From: Alphaproteobacteria bacterium
GTDB taxonomy: Bacteria; Pseudomonadota; Alphaproteobacteria; Rhizobiales; Aestuariivirgaceae
Assembly: GCA_020441605.1 (NCBI GenBank)
Contig: JAGRLX010000127.1
Span: forward strand, 1 to 64,000
Direction: 5' to 3'
Length of the DNA: 64,000 nt
Shown here: in pieces, positions 53,350-61,266 of the stretch
Layout of the letters: each line of letters starts with the position of its first letter
How positions within the stretch are numbered: position 1 is the first letter of the stretch
Program-made: the position numbers and the translations under genes
Notes under the pieces: generated by a model
The model's input: the letters and a program-made list of their open reading frames with translations, nothing else
Told to the model about the DNA's origin: nothing
Database searches by the model: none

Positions 53350-54567
53350 TCAAATGATCGCCTCCTCAAGGAACGGTCGGTTGGCGGTCACCCGCTCGAA
53401 GCCCATCTCTGACAAGTCGAGGGTGCGATAGGCCCCATAGGTGATGAGTTCGCTGATAGCGCGCCCCACAGCTGGCGACTGCTGCAATCCATGGCCGGAA
53501 AACCCGTTGCAGAAGATGAAATTCATCACCTCATTGTGCGGACCGATGATCGCGTTGTAGTCGAGCGTGTTGTAATCGTAATGACACGTCCAGAATCGCT
53601 GCACCTTCAAGGCATCGAACTGCGGTATGCGGTTGATCAGAGCCGGCCATAGATATTCCTCGAAGTCCCAGTGGCGTGCGTCGTAATCATCCAGCGCAGC
53701 CTCCGGATCCTCGGGTGGAGCGTGGCCGGAAAGGTAGAACTGGCCCTCCGGGCGGCAGAAGGTACCTGTAATGTCGATCACGTGGGGCATGCGGCCGCCA
53801 ACCGGCTTGTCGCTCGCAAAGACAAACAGGTCGCGCTTGCGCCGTTCAATCGGGATGTCCAATCCCGCCAGGTTGGCAATGATACGGCCGCGGCCGCCGG
53901 CCGCATTGACCACGGTTCCGCAGGCTATGGTCTCGCCAGTTGCCAGGCGGACACCGGTGATGCGGTCGCCATCCCGGTCAATTCCCGCTACTTCATTTTC
54001 GATATACTCGACGCCCTGGTTCTTGGCCGCAAGGCGCAGGCCATTGAGAAGCCCAATGTTGTCGAACCAGCCTTCGGCCTCGCTTGCCCAGGACGCCCCA
54101 CCAAGATCGTCGACATTGGCCCAGGGAAAGCGCTCCTTGATCTGGCCCGGTGAAAGGAAATGCGTATGTGCACCCAGCGAGCGCTGCAGTTCAGCACGCG
54201 CCCGCGCCTTTTCGGCATGCTCGGGCCGCCAGCAATACAGGAATCCGTGCTCCTTGAAGGCGAGGCTTGGTGCCACGTCACCGGGATGATGCCTTTTCAA
54301 ACGTTCGCCAAAGCCCCGAATGAATTCAACCCCGAACTGGCTGATGAGGATGTTGATGGGCTGCGAGAACTGCTGCCGGATGCAACTCGCCGCTCTGGCA
54401 CTGGGGGCGTAGTGATAGGTGCTGTCGCGCTCCACAACCAGCACGCGGCCCGCAAAATCGGGGTTTTCCGACAGCCAGTAGGCCGTTGAAGATCCCATGA
54501 CCGCACCGCCCACGATCACCACGTCGTAGTTGCTGCGTTTGGGCGCGGCAAAAGTTGTTGTCGTCAT
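53350..54567 (-). CDS. FAD-dependent amine/amino-acid oxidoreductase (DAO fold, FOXRED1-like)
   Basis: This 405-residue flavoenzyme has the dinucleotide site VVIVGGAVMGSSTAYWLSE near residue 16 (the middle Gly of GxGxxG is Ala, as in FOXRED1-like members), VVNAAGGRGRIIANLAG, and the C-terminal FAD contact FIFCNGFSGHGLQQSPAVG. The DAO family includes sarcosine, dimethylglycine and glycine oxidases, so it probably oxidises a secondary or tertiary amine made by the hydantoinase, or a D-amino acid. It is the first gene of the importer operon and is divergent from the FadR-family regulator, whose operators lie between them. Confidence 0.88.
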   Translation of the reverse strand: MTTTTFAAPKRSNYDVVIVGGAVMGSSTAYWLSENPDFAGRVLVVERDSTYHYAPSARAASCIRQQFSQPINILISQFGVEFIRGFGERLKRHHPGDVAPSLAFKEHGFLYCWRPEHAEKARARAELQRSLGAHTHFLSPGQIKERFPWANVDDLGGASWASEAEGWFDNIGLLNGLRLAAKNQGVEYIENEVAGIDRDGDRITGVRLATGETIACGTVVNAAGGRGRIIANLAGLDIPIERRKRDLFVFASDKPVGGRMPHVIDITGTFCRPEGQFYLSGHAPPEDPEAALDDYDARHWDFEEYLWPALINRIPQFDALKVQRFWTCHYDYNTLDYNAIIGPHNEVMNFIFCNGFSGHGLQQSPAVGRAISELITYGAYRTLDLSEMGFERVTANRPFLEEAII

Positions 54568-54628
54568 ATCAGCTCCGGAGCCGCCTTCGGCCTATCCAGT
54601 CCAATCACCGATTGGCGGGTGTATGAAA

Positions 54629-54656
54629 TATGATATCATACAACTATGATGTCATA
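54629..54656. promoter_or_regulatory. FadR-family operator copies 3 and 4 (amine oxidase/regulator promoter)
   Basis: Two tandem sites on the + strand: TATGATATCATA (54629-54640), a perfect 12-bp palindrome, and TATGATGTCATA (54645-54656), near-perfect. Their centres are 16 bp apart. They lie in the 191-bp gap between the FAD oxidoreductase and the FadR-family gene. This is the strongest copy of the shared TATGNNRTCATA motif and suits autoregulation. Confidence 0.72.
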
Positions 54657-54758
54657 GAAAACGGGCTTTGCCAAGAGCAGCTTTCCTTGGAGACTCGAGC
54701 CGGTATAGATATTGGGCTGATACGGCGACAGCTGAGGCGACGGAAAAGCAGGTGGACG

Positions 54759-55577
54759 ATGGCGATTGAATTGCAAGGTACTGGAACTGGAAGAGTCAAG
54801 CGTCCCACCTTCTCGGCCGTGGTGGCGGGAAAACTGAAGGAAATGATCGAGCGCCGAAAACTCAAGCCCGGCGACCGCATTCCGACCGAGGCCGAACTCT
54901 GCGATATGTATGGCATGAGCCGCACCGTGATCCGGGAGGCGATCATGTCCCTCAGATCAGAAGGGCTGCTGGTTGCACGCCAGGGAATTGGCGTCTTCGT
55001 GGCCGAGACCAACATCCAGCGCTTCGAGGTCGACTGGAACGCCATTAGGACACTGCCCAAGACCATCATGCTGATGGAACTCCGCATGGCCGTGGAAACC
55101 GAGGCTGCCGGGCTCTGCGCATTACGCCGCACCAAGGCTGACGCCATCGACATACGCCGCCGCATGGAAAAGATCGACGCAGAACGCAAGGAACCAAAGG
55201 CAATCAACGTCTGGTATGACCACCAATTTCATCTGGCGATCGCCAGGGCTTCCAAGAACCCCCATATCTACCAGTTGCTGAAGATGATGGCCCCTGTCGT
55301 CATGCCGCGTATCAAGCTTGGAGCGATCGTAGACGACTCGTCGAAGGATTCCTACTATCGCATGATTCACACCGAGCATGAGCGGATCGTGATTGCGATC
55401 GAGAAGCAGAACGAGTCTCAAGCGCGCGAGTCGATGCGAAACCACATCGCAGCAGCCATCGAACGCATGCGCAGATTGACTGCTTCGCTACCAGAAGAGG
55501 ATCTCCACGACGCCTACAATGCAGACCCCACCCTCATGCGAAGTCTGGTGCGTGGTGTTGCCGATGACCAGGAATGA
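54759..55577 (+). CDS. FadR-subfamily GntR transcriptional regulator (FCD domain)
   Basis: This 272-residue regulator starts at MAIELQGTGTGRVKRP behind AGGTGG. The N-terminal winged HTH is at residues 20-85 (AVVAGKLKEMIERRKLKPGDR, then MYGMSRTVIREAIMSL). The FCD ligand-binding domain follows, with metal-binding Asp/His in WYDHQFHLAIARASKN and HIAAAIERM. These bind a carboxylate effector in most family members. Two tandem TATGATRTCATA palindromes lie upstream, and matching sites are in two other promoters of the island, so it likely controls all of them. A threonine-aldolase-like gene follows after 22 bp. Confidence 0.92.
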   Translation: MAIELQGTGTGRVKRPTFSAVVAGKLKEMIERRKLKPGDRIPTEAELCDMYGMSRTVIREAIMSLRSEGLLVARQGIGVFVAETNIQRFEVDWNAIRTLPKTIMLMELRMAVETEAAGLCALRRTKADAIDIRRRMEKIDAERKEPKAINVWYDHQFHLAIARASKNPHIYQLLKMMAPVVMPRIKLGAIVDDSSKDSYYRMIHTEHERIVIAIEKQNESQARESMRNHIAAAIERMRRLTASLPEEDLHDAYNADPTLMRSLVRGVADDQE

Positions 55578-55599
55578 TCCGCTGATGGAGTGACCCCAA

Positions 55600-56631
55600 G
55601 TGTTCAGTTTCGCATCCGATAACGCCTCTGCCGTGCATCCTGCAATCATGAAGGCGATTTCGGCCTGCAATGAGGGCTTTGCGCCACCCTATGGCACAGA
55701 CGATTTTTCATGCCGCCTGAACGATGCCTATTCCAGGCTATTCGAGCGCGAGACCTTCGTCTTCCCGGTATCATCGGGAACGGCGGCGAACGGTCTGGCG
55801 CTGGGTTCCATGACGCCTTCCTACGGCGCCGTATTCTGCCATCGACTGGCACATATCGTGGGCGCCGAGGCGGGGTCGGTTGAATTCTATTCGGGTGGTG
55901 GCCGACTCATCCAGCTTGATGGAAACCTCAGCAAGCTTGCGCCGTCCGGGCTCGATGCAGCCCTTGGCAACTACGGGCCCGGCTTCCCGCACGAGATGAA
56001 GGCTGCAACAGTGAGCGTCACGCAGTCCACAGAGCGGGGGACGCTATATTCGCTCGAAGAGCTGCGCGCGGTCGCTGCCGTGGCCCGTAGCGCAGGACTT
56101 GCGGTCCACATGGATGGTGCACGTTTCGCCAATGGGCTCGTCCAGCTCGGCTGTTCTCCCGCCGACATGACGTGGAAGTCGGGCGTCGATGCCGTTTCTT
56201 TCGGAACAACGAAGAACGGCACGATGATGTCTGAAGCTGTCCTGGTATTCGACAAGGCGCTCGCCGATGTCGTCCGCTACAAGCACAAGCGGGCCGGCTT
56301 CCTGCACTCCAAGATGCGCTATTTCGCAGCTCAGTTGCTCGCCTATATTCAGGACGACCTGTGGCTGGACAATGCGAAACGGGCGAATGCCGCGGCAAGG
56401 CGTATTGCAGACCGCCTGGCAGAGACACCGGGAGTTGAACTCGCCTATCCGGTGGAGACGAACCAGATCTTCGCCTACATCCCACCCGACCTGACAGTGG
56501 CCTTCGCGGCTGCCGGGCTGAGCTTCAGGCGATGGGCCGGTCCCCGGCCTCACCTTTTCCGCCTGGTGATGTCCTATGCGGAGACGGAGGCCATGCTGGC
56601 CCACGTGGAGGCGGTGCTGGCAAGTCACTGA
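55600..56631 (+). CDS. Threonine aldolase-like PLP enzyme
   Basis: This 343-residue PLP enzyme (GTG start, MFSFASDNASAVHPAIMKAI) belongs to the beta-eliminating lyase/threonine aldolase family. SSGTAANGLALGSMTP binds the phosphate, VHMDGARFANG has the Asp for the pyridine nitrogen, and the PLP lysine is in SFGTTKNGTMMSEAVL. It cleaves beta-hydroxy-amino acids to glycine and an aldehyde. It is 22 bp after the regulator gene and probably cotranscribed, so it may be the last step of the island's pathway. The 239 bp after it hold nothing obvious. Confidence 0.9.
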   Translation: MFSFASDNASAVHPAIMKAISACNEGFAPPYGTDDFSCRLNDAYSRLFERETFVFPVSSGTAANGLALGSMTPSYGAVFCHRLAHIVGAEAGSVEFYSGGGRLIQLDGNLSKLAPSGLDAALGNYGPGFPHEMKAATVSVTQSTERGTLYSLEELRAVAAVARSAGLAVHMDGARFANGLVQLGCSPADMTWKSGVDAVSFGTTKNGTMMSEAVLVFDKALADVVRYKHKRAGFLHSKMRYFAAQLLAYIQDDLWLDNAKRANAAARRIADRLAETPGVELAYPVETNQIFAYIPPDLTVAFAAAGLSFRRWAGPRPHLFRLVMSYAETEAMLAHVEAVLASH

Positions 56632-56870
56632 ATCGCGCTATGCCACGGGCTGACACTTCAATTGGACGGCATCCGGTTATCGCGTGGTCCAGAGGGCCGC
56701 TGCGTCGCTCATGATGGTATTCCTCACAACTCCGCTGAGGGATCCAACGCTTCTTCACGACAAAGGTCGGACCTTGTCAGCAGGCCGCCTCACCTCACAC
56801 GCGACACCACAGACCGAGTTGGAGGTGCCGATCGTGTGCAACGTGCGGGCAAACAGGATCGCCCGAGACT

Positions 56871-57950
56871 CTATGCGATCCGGTTCCCGCGCTGGTCAAA
56901 TACGTGAATGGCCTCGGGTGCTGCATATAAGGCAGTTTCGCCGCGCGAACCGCAGTCGAACTGTCCTGACATCCTGATCAACAGGAGGTCGTCAGAGCGG
57001 CTCCCGCGATAGTACACGAGCGTTTCGCTGCCGAGCTGTTCCTTGTGTACAGCCCTGGCATGGCAAACGGGGAGACGCCCGCTCTCCAGAGGCGATATGT
57101 CTTCAGGACGAAACCCCAGCGTAACCCGCATGCCTTCATCTACCTGCGACGCGAGACTAAGCGGGAACATGAAATCACCGAGATCGGCCGCAAGCGTGTC
57201 TCCCTGGCCCATGATGACAGCCGGCAGGAAATTCATCTTGGGAGACCCGATGAAGCCTGCGACAAACATATTGCGCGGTCGGAGATAGAGCTCCATGGGC
57301 GTCCCGACCTGCTCGATGACACCTTCATTGAGCACAACGATCCGGTCGGCCAATGTCATCGCCTCGATCTGATCATGGGTAACGTAAATCATGGTCGACT
57401 TCAGTTGTTCGTGCAGGCGCGAGATCTCTATGCGCATCTGGTTACGCAGCGCCGCATCAAGGTTGGAAAGAGGTTCATCAAAGAGGAAGACCTTGGGATT
57501 TCGGATGATGGCCCGCCCGATTGCGACGCGCTGGCGTTGACCACCGGACAATTGCTTGGGCCGGCGATCCAACAGATGAGTGAGCTCCAAGGTTTCAGCG
57601 ACCTTTCCCACCTGTGCATCGATTTCCGATTTGGGAGTCCCGGCTAGCCGAAGTCCGAAGGAGATGTTCTCGGCCACTGTCATATGGGGAAACAGAGCAT
57701 AGGACTGGAACACCATGGCTACGCCGCGCTTGGCGGGAGCGATGTTCGTCACGTCGTCGCCGGCGATCCGCAACCGGCCGCTTGTGACCGTCTCGAGGCC
57801 TGCGATAAGCCGGAGAAGAGTTGACTTGCCGCAACCAGAGGGGCCAACGAATACAACGAACTCTCCGTGTTCGATCTTGAGATCGACACCCTTGATCACG
57901 TCAACCGCATCAAATGACTTCCTGACGCCTGCAAGTTCGACTTCTGCCAT
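56871..57950 (-). CDS. CUT1 sugar ABC transporter ATPase (UgpC/MsmK-like)
   Basis: This 359-residue ATPase has Walker A GPSGCGKST, the Q-loop VFQSYALFPH, signature LSGGQRQR, Walker B VFLFDEPLSNLDAALR and the switch YVTHDQIEAMTLADR, then a regulatory TOBE-type C-terminal domain typical of MalK/UgpC. It drives import of a sugar, polyol or glycerophosphate by the two permeases in front of it (15 bp). It is the last gene of the four-gene importer operon. Confidence 0.94.
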   Translation of the reverse strand: MAEVELAGVRKSFDAVDVIKGVDLKIEHGEFVVFVGPSGCGKSTLLRLIAGLETVTSGRLRIAGDDVTNIAPAKRGVAMVFQSYALFPHMTVAENISFGLRLAGTPKSEIDAQVGKVAETLELTHLLDRRPKQLSGGQRQRVAIGRAIIRNPKVFLFDEPLSNLDAALRNQMRIEISRLHEQLKSTMIYVTHDQIEAMTLADRIVVLNEGVIEQVGTPMELYLRPRNMFVAGFIGSPKMNFLPAVIMGQGDTLAADLGDFMFPLSLASQVDEGMRVTLGFRPEDISPLESGRLPVCHARAVHKEQLGSETLVYYRGSRSDDLLLIRMSGQFDCGSRGETALYAAPEAIHVFDQRGNRIA

Positions 57951-57965
57951 TTGAACTCCGTATTC

Positions 57966-58820
57966 CTAGCCCTTCACCGCGCCCATGGTCATGCCCTTGA
58001 TGAAGTAGCGTTGAAAGAACAGAAAGATCAGCAGGGTCGGCAAGCTCGCCACGAGGGAGAGGGCCCCCTGAATGCCCCAGGCAACCGAATATTGCCCCTT
58101 GAGAAATGCAATACCGAGCATGATGGTCCGCTTGTCATCGCTTTGCGTGAAGATGAGGGGCCACAGGAAATCATTCCAGATCCAGGTGAACTGCAGTGTT
58201 GCCAGAACGGCAAGCGCCGGAAGACTGAGCGGCAGCGCCACCTTCAGGAGAAACTGCAATTCGTTGCATCCCTCCATGATCGCAGCCTCGCGCAGGGCAT
58301 TTGGCACGCCTACAAAGAAATTCCGCATGAGAAGGGTGCAGATCGGAATGCCGAGACCCGTATGAACGATGATCATGGGCCAGAGCGTGTCGAGCAGACC
58401 CATGGCATTGAACAGCTTGAACAATGGAATGAGGATGACCTGCGGTGGAAAGAACATGCCCGAGACAATGATCAGAAAAAGGACATTGCTTCCCTTGAAG
58501 GGCAACTTCGAGAAGACATAGCCCGCCAGCGTGCCAAGCGCGATCGATACGATGGTGGCCGGCAAGGTGATCAAGAGAGTGTTGATGAAGTAGATCTGGA
58601 CCGCAGGATTGGAGAGCGCTTCGACATAGTTCCCCAGATAAAGCGCTGCAGGCCAGGACCAGAGTTCACCAAGGGAGATTTCCCGCGTGGTCTTGATGGA
58701 ACTGAGCAGCACGCCCATCACCGGGAGCAGAAACAGGACTGTCAGGATCATGAGGCAGACGAAAATTGTCAGCCCCCAAGGCGACCGCTCCTGCACGGAG
58801 CGGTCAATCATAGATCTCAT
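57966..58820 (-). CDS. CUT1 ABC transporter permease (MalG/UgpE-like)
   Basis: This 284-residue permease has six helices with the EAA loop LREAAIMEGCNELQFLLKVALP and the CUT1-type VHTGLGIPICTLLMRNFF segment before it. Two start codons are possible: ATG at 58820 and an ATG at 58811 after GGATGAG. It overlaps the MalF-like gene by 17 bp, so the two permeases are translationally coupled and act as a heterodimer. Confidence 0.93.
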   Translation of the reverse strand: MRSMIDRSVQERSPWGLTIFVCLMILTVLFLLPVMGVLLSSIKTTREISLGELWSWPAALYLGNYVEALSNPAVQIYFINTLLITLPATIVSIALGTLAGYVFSKLPFKGSNVLFLIIVSGMFFPPQVILIPLFKLFNAMGLLDTLWPMIIVHTGLGIPICTLLMRNFFVGVPNALREAAIMEGCNELQFLLKVALPLSLPALAVLATLQFTWIWNDFLWPLIFTQSDDKRTIMLGIAFLKGQYSVAWGIQGALSLVASLPTLLIFLFFQRYFIKGMTMGAVKG

Positions 58821-59685
58821 CCACTTTGCGCAACTGGCGGAAGTATACGAGGATCACGGCCAGCGTGATCAGGAACAGGACAACGGAAATCGCGCTGCCA
58901 TAGCCCATCAGGTATTTCTTGAAGGACTCGTTGTACATGTGCATGGCCAACGTGTCCGACCTGTTGAACGGCCCGCCACCGGTCATGATGTAGAGGATGT
59001 CAAACCCCTTGAGGGAATTGATCACCATGAGAGCAACGACGACAACCGTTGCCGGTCGAAGCAAGGGCAGGATGACATGGCGGATCCGTTGCAGGCGTGT
59101 GGCTCCTTCCATGTCGGCAGCTTCCGTCAGATCTGGCGGAATTGCGGTCAGTCCCGCCAGGAAGATGACCATGGCCAGCCCGGTCTGTTGCCACGACCAG
59201 GCGACGATCACGGAATAGAGGGCGCTACCCGGCTTGGCAAGCCAAGCATAGGTTACGGAGATGCCGGTAACGGCTTCGAGCAGGCTGTTCAGGATGCCCC
59301 AGTCGGGCTGATAGATCCATGTCCAGATCTGACCGACAACGATGGCGGAGAGGCAGATCGGCAGATAGAAAACAGTCTTGAAGATATTGGCGCCCTTGAC
59401 CGACGAATCGAGCAAGAGCGCCAATGCCAGCCCAAGCAGGGTTGGCAGGAGGATGGCGGCGACAATCCAGATCACGGTGTTGATCACGGCATTGTAGAAA
59501 AGCCGGTCGGTGAAGACCTTTCGGAAGTTGTCTAGGCCAACGAAGCGGTAGTTGGGATCGAAGCCGTTCCAGTTGGTGAAGGCGTAGAAGAATGAGTCGA
59601 CCAGCGGCCAGACCACGATCAGCCCGAAAACGACAAGCGGCGGCAGAAGAAATGCGATCCGCCAGAAGTTCGAGTGACCAGCCAT
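58804..59685 (-). CDS. CUT1 ABC transporter permease (MalF/UgpA-like)
   Basis: This 293-residue permease starts at MAGHSNFWRIAFLLPP; the 22 extra codons upstream are shadow. The EAA loop is LTEAADMEGATRLQRIRHVILP, contacting the ATPase. It has six helices. It lies 83 bp downstream of the binding-protein gene, and this gap contains a strong hairpin (59705-59727). It is coupled to the MalG-like gene. Confidence 0.93.
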   Translation of the reverse strand: MAGHSNFWRIAFLLPPLVVFGLIVVWPLVDSFFYAFTNWNGFDPNYRFVGLDNFRKVFTDRLFYNAVINTVIWIVAAILLPTLLGLALALLLDSSVKGANIFKTVFYLPICLSAIVVGQIWTWIYQPDWGILNSLLEAVTGISVTYAWLAKPGSALYSVIVAWSWQQTGLAMVIFLAGLTAIPPDLTEAADMEGATRLQRIRHVILPLLRPATVVVVALMVINSLKGFDILYIMTGGGPFNRSDTLAMHMYNESFKKYLMGYGSAISVVLFLITLAVILVYFRQLRKVDEIYD

Positions 59686-59704
59686 CAGATAGTCTTCCCA
59701 CGGA

Positions 59705-59727
59705 GCGGAGGAGCCGCTCTCCTCCGC
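59705..59727 (-). promoter_or_regulatory. Stem-loop between sugar-binding protein and permease genes
   Basis: GCGGAGGAG (59705-59713) pairs with CTCCTCCGC (59719-59727) over a 5-base loop. It lies between the binding-protein stop and the MalF-like start on the coding strand. The layout is the same as that of the hairpin in the other importer operon. Confidence 0.62.
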
Positions 59728-59768
59728 CTGCCCTTCTCGACACAACCCCACAATTGCAGGCCGATGCC

Positions 59769-61043
59769 CTACTTCTGCTTGAATGCTTCGGCAGCAGCTG
59801 TCTGCGCTTCTTCGAGCAATGCCTCGTATCCGTCAGGGTTATCCATGAATCTGGCAAACATGGATAGTCCAACTTCGGCCACTGGCGGTGGCGTGGCAAG
59901 GTCGTAGTTGAAGGCAAATGACTGCGCCGCCTGAATGGTGTCGAGCGCCTTCTTCATGACCGGCGTATAGATTGCGGTATCGACCTTGGTGTTGGCGGAC
60001 AGCGCACCCTGGATATTGGCCCAGTTGCCCTGCACTCCCGTATCCGACACCAGGAAGGTGATAAGCTGCTCGGCGCCCTTCACATTCGCAGCATCGGCCG
60101 AGACCACAAGACCATCCACCGGACCGACAACTGCCTTCGCGACACCTTCATTGATTATCGGGAATTCGAAGAAGTCATAGTCGTCACCCGGCTTCAGCCC
60201 GTTTCCATTCCAATAGCCGGTGATCCAAGTTCCCATGAGCGTGACACCGGCCTCTCCGCGCGCGACCTTGTCTGCCGCATCGGTCCAGTCATCGGCATTG
60301 GCGTTTGGCACGAAATATCCAGCGTCGACCAGTTCTTTCCACAGGCCCAAGGCAGCCTTGACTTCGGCATCGGCGTATGACGCTTCACCCGACATGAGCT
60401 TGGCGCGATAGTCGGGCCCGGCGGTACGCAGAAGCAGATAGTCAAACCAGAACTGGGCCGGCCAACGATTCTTCGAGCCCAGGGCGATGGGGGCCACGCC
60501 CGCGCCCTTCAGTTTCTCGCAGAAGGCCTTGAACTCGTCCCAAGTGCCCGGGAAGGCCGTGATGCCAGCCTTGTCCATGGCCTTTTTGCTGTAGAACATG
60601 CCCGCATAGTGATAGCCAAACGGCACAAGGTAGCGCTTGCCATTGTACATGGTCGCGCCATCGGCCACAGACTTGGCAATGATGTCATCGAGGCCCGCGG
60701 CGTTCCAGGCTTCGTCGATGGGGTGCAAGTTGCCAGAGTCGACCACAAACTGTGTGCGCGCGCCGGCCCAATAGCTGAACACATCCGGCAGCTTCTTGCC
60801 TGCGGCGCGCACCAGGATACCGGTCTTGAAGTCCTCGTGACCGATAGGGCTGTCCTTCACGGCAATGGCACTTGCCGCCGTGAACTTGGCGAAGGCATCC
60901 TGGATGCCTTTCAGGCCTAGGTCACCGGTAAAATAGTGGCTGACGGTCACCTCACCCTCGGCCAGCGCCGGAATCGCCAGTGCACCTGATGACAGAAGCA
61001 TGGCGCCACCACCAAGGAGCGTGCGTCGATTGAGCTTAAGCAT
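59769..61043 (-). CDS. Extracellular solute-binding protein, CUT1 family (Tat-type signal)
   Basis: This 424-residue binding protein starts at MLKLNRRTLLGGGAMLLS, a twin-arginine-like signal ending near PALAEGE. The mature protein is of the MalE/UgpB type, with FTGDLGLKGIQDAFAKFTA near the start and GVTLMGTWITGYWN later. It captures a sugar, polyol or similar carbohydrate in the periplasm. It is the first importer gene and divergent from the IclR regulator, with a repeated TTGCC motif between them. Confidence 0.9.
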   Translation of the reverse strand: MLKLNRRTLLGGGAMLLSSGALAIPALAEGEVTVSHYFTGDLGLKGIQDAFAKFTAASAIAVKDSPIGHEDFKTGILVRAAGKKLPDVFSYWAGARTQFVVDSGNLHPIDEAWNAAGLDDIIAKSVADGATMYNGKRYLVPFGYHYAGMFYSKKAMDKAGITAFPGTWDEFKAFCEKLKGAGVAPIALGSKNRWPAQFWFDYLLLRTAGPDYRAKLMSGEASYADAEVKAALGLWKELVDAGYFVPNANADDWTDAADKVARGEAGVTLMGTWITGYWNGNGLKPGDDYDFFEFPIINEGVAKAVVGPVDGLVVSADAANVKGAEQLITFLVSDTGVQGNWANIQGALSANTKVDTAIYTPVMKKALDTIQAAQSFAFNYDLATPPPVAEVGLSMFARFMDNPDGYEALLEEAQTAAAEAFKQK

Positions 61044-61068
61044 GATTTCCTCCCATTACTGCCTGATA

Positions 61069-61240
61069 TTGCCGTATATTAAACTTTTATTTGCCGTGAG
61101 CGCTGATTAAAAATCCATCCTTGCCTTATTGTCAAATATTCTCTTGCTTTGACAGCAAATATACGGCTTATTTCGAAGTGTGGTCGGTTTGCCGGGTATT
61201 AGTTGCCATATGTTTTACTTTGTGTTGCCACATATTAAAC
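61069..61240. promoter_or_regulatory. Array of IclR-type operator repeats
   Basis: The 223-bp divergent region holds a repeated motif TTGCCRTATATTAAAC: TTGCCGTATATTAAAC at 61069, its reverse complement GCAAATATACGGC at 61155-61167, TTGCCGGGTATTAG at 61189, TTGCCATATGTTTTAC at 61203 and TTGCCACATATTAAAC at 61225. The last two are 22 bp apart and the 61189 and 61203 copies 14 bp apart. Multiple half-sites like this suit a tetrameric IclR regulator controlling both genes. Confidence 0.68.
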
Positions 61241-61266
61241 AATTGAAGTTCTAGGAGGAACCTGCT

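Noticed and set aside
56632..56870. Short open frames in the gap between threonine aldolase and the sugar ABC ATPase
   Set aside because: Neither has a ribosome site or recognisable sequence, and neighbouring genes converge there; I read it as untranslated.
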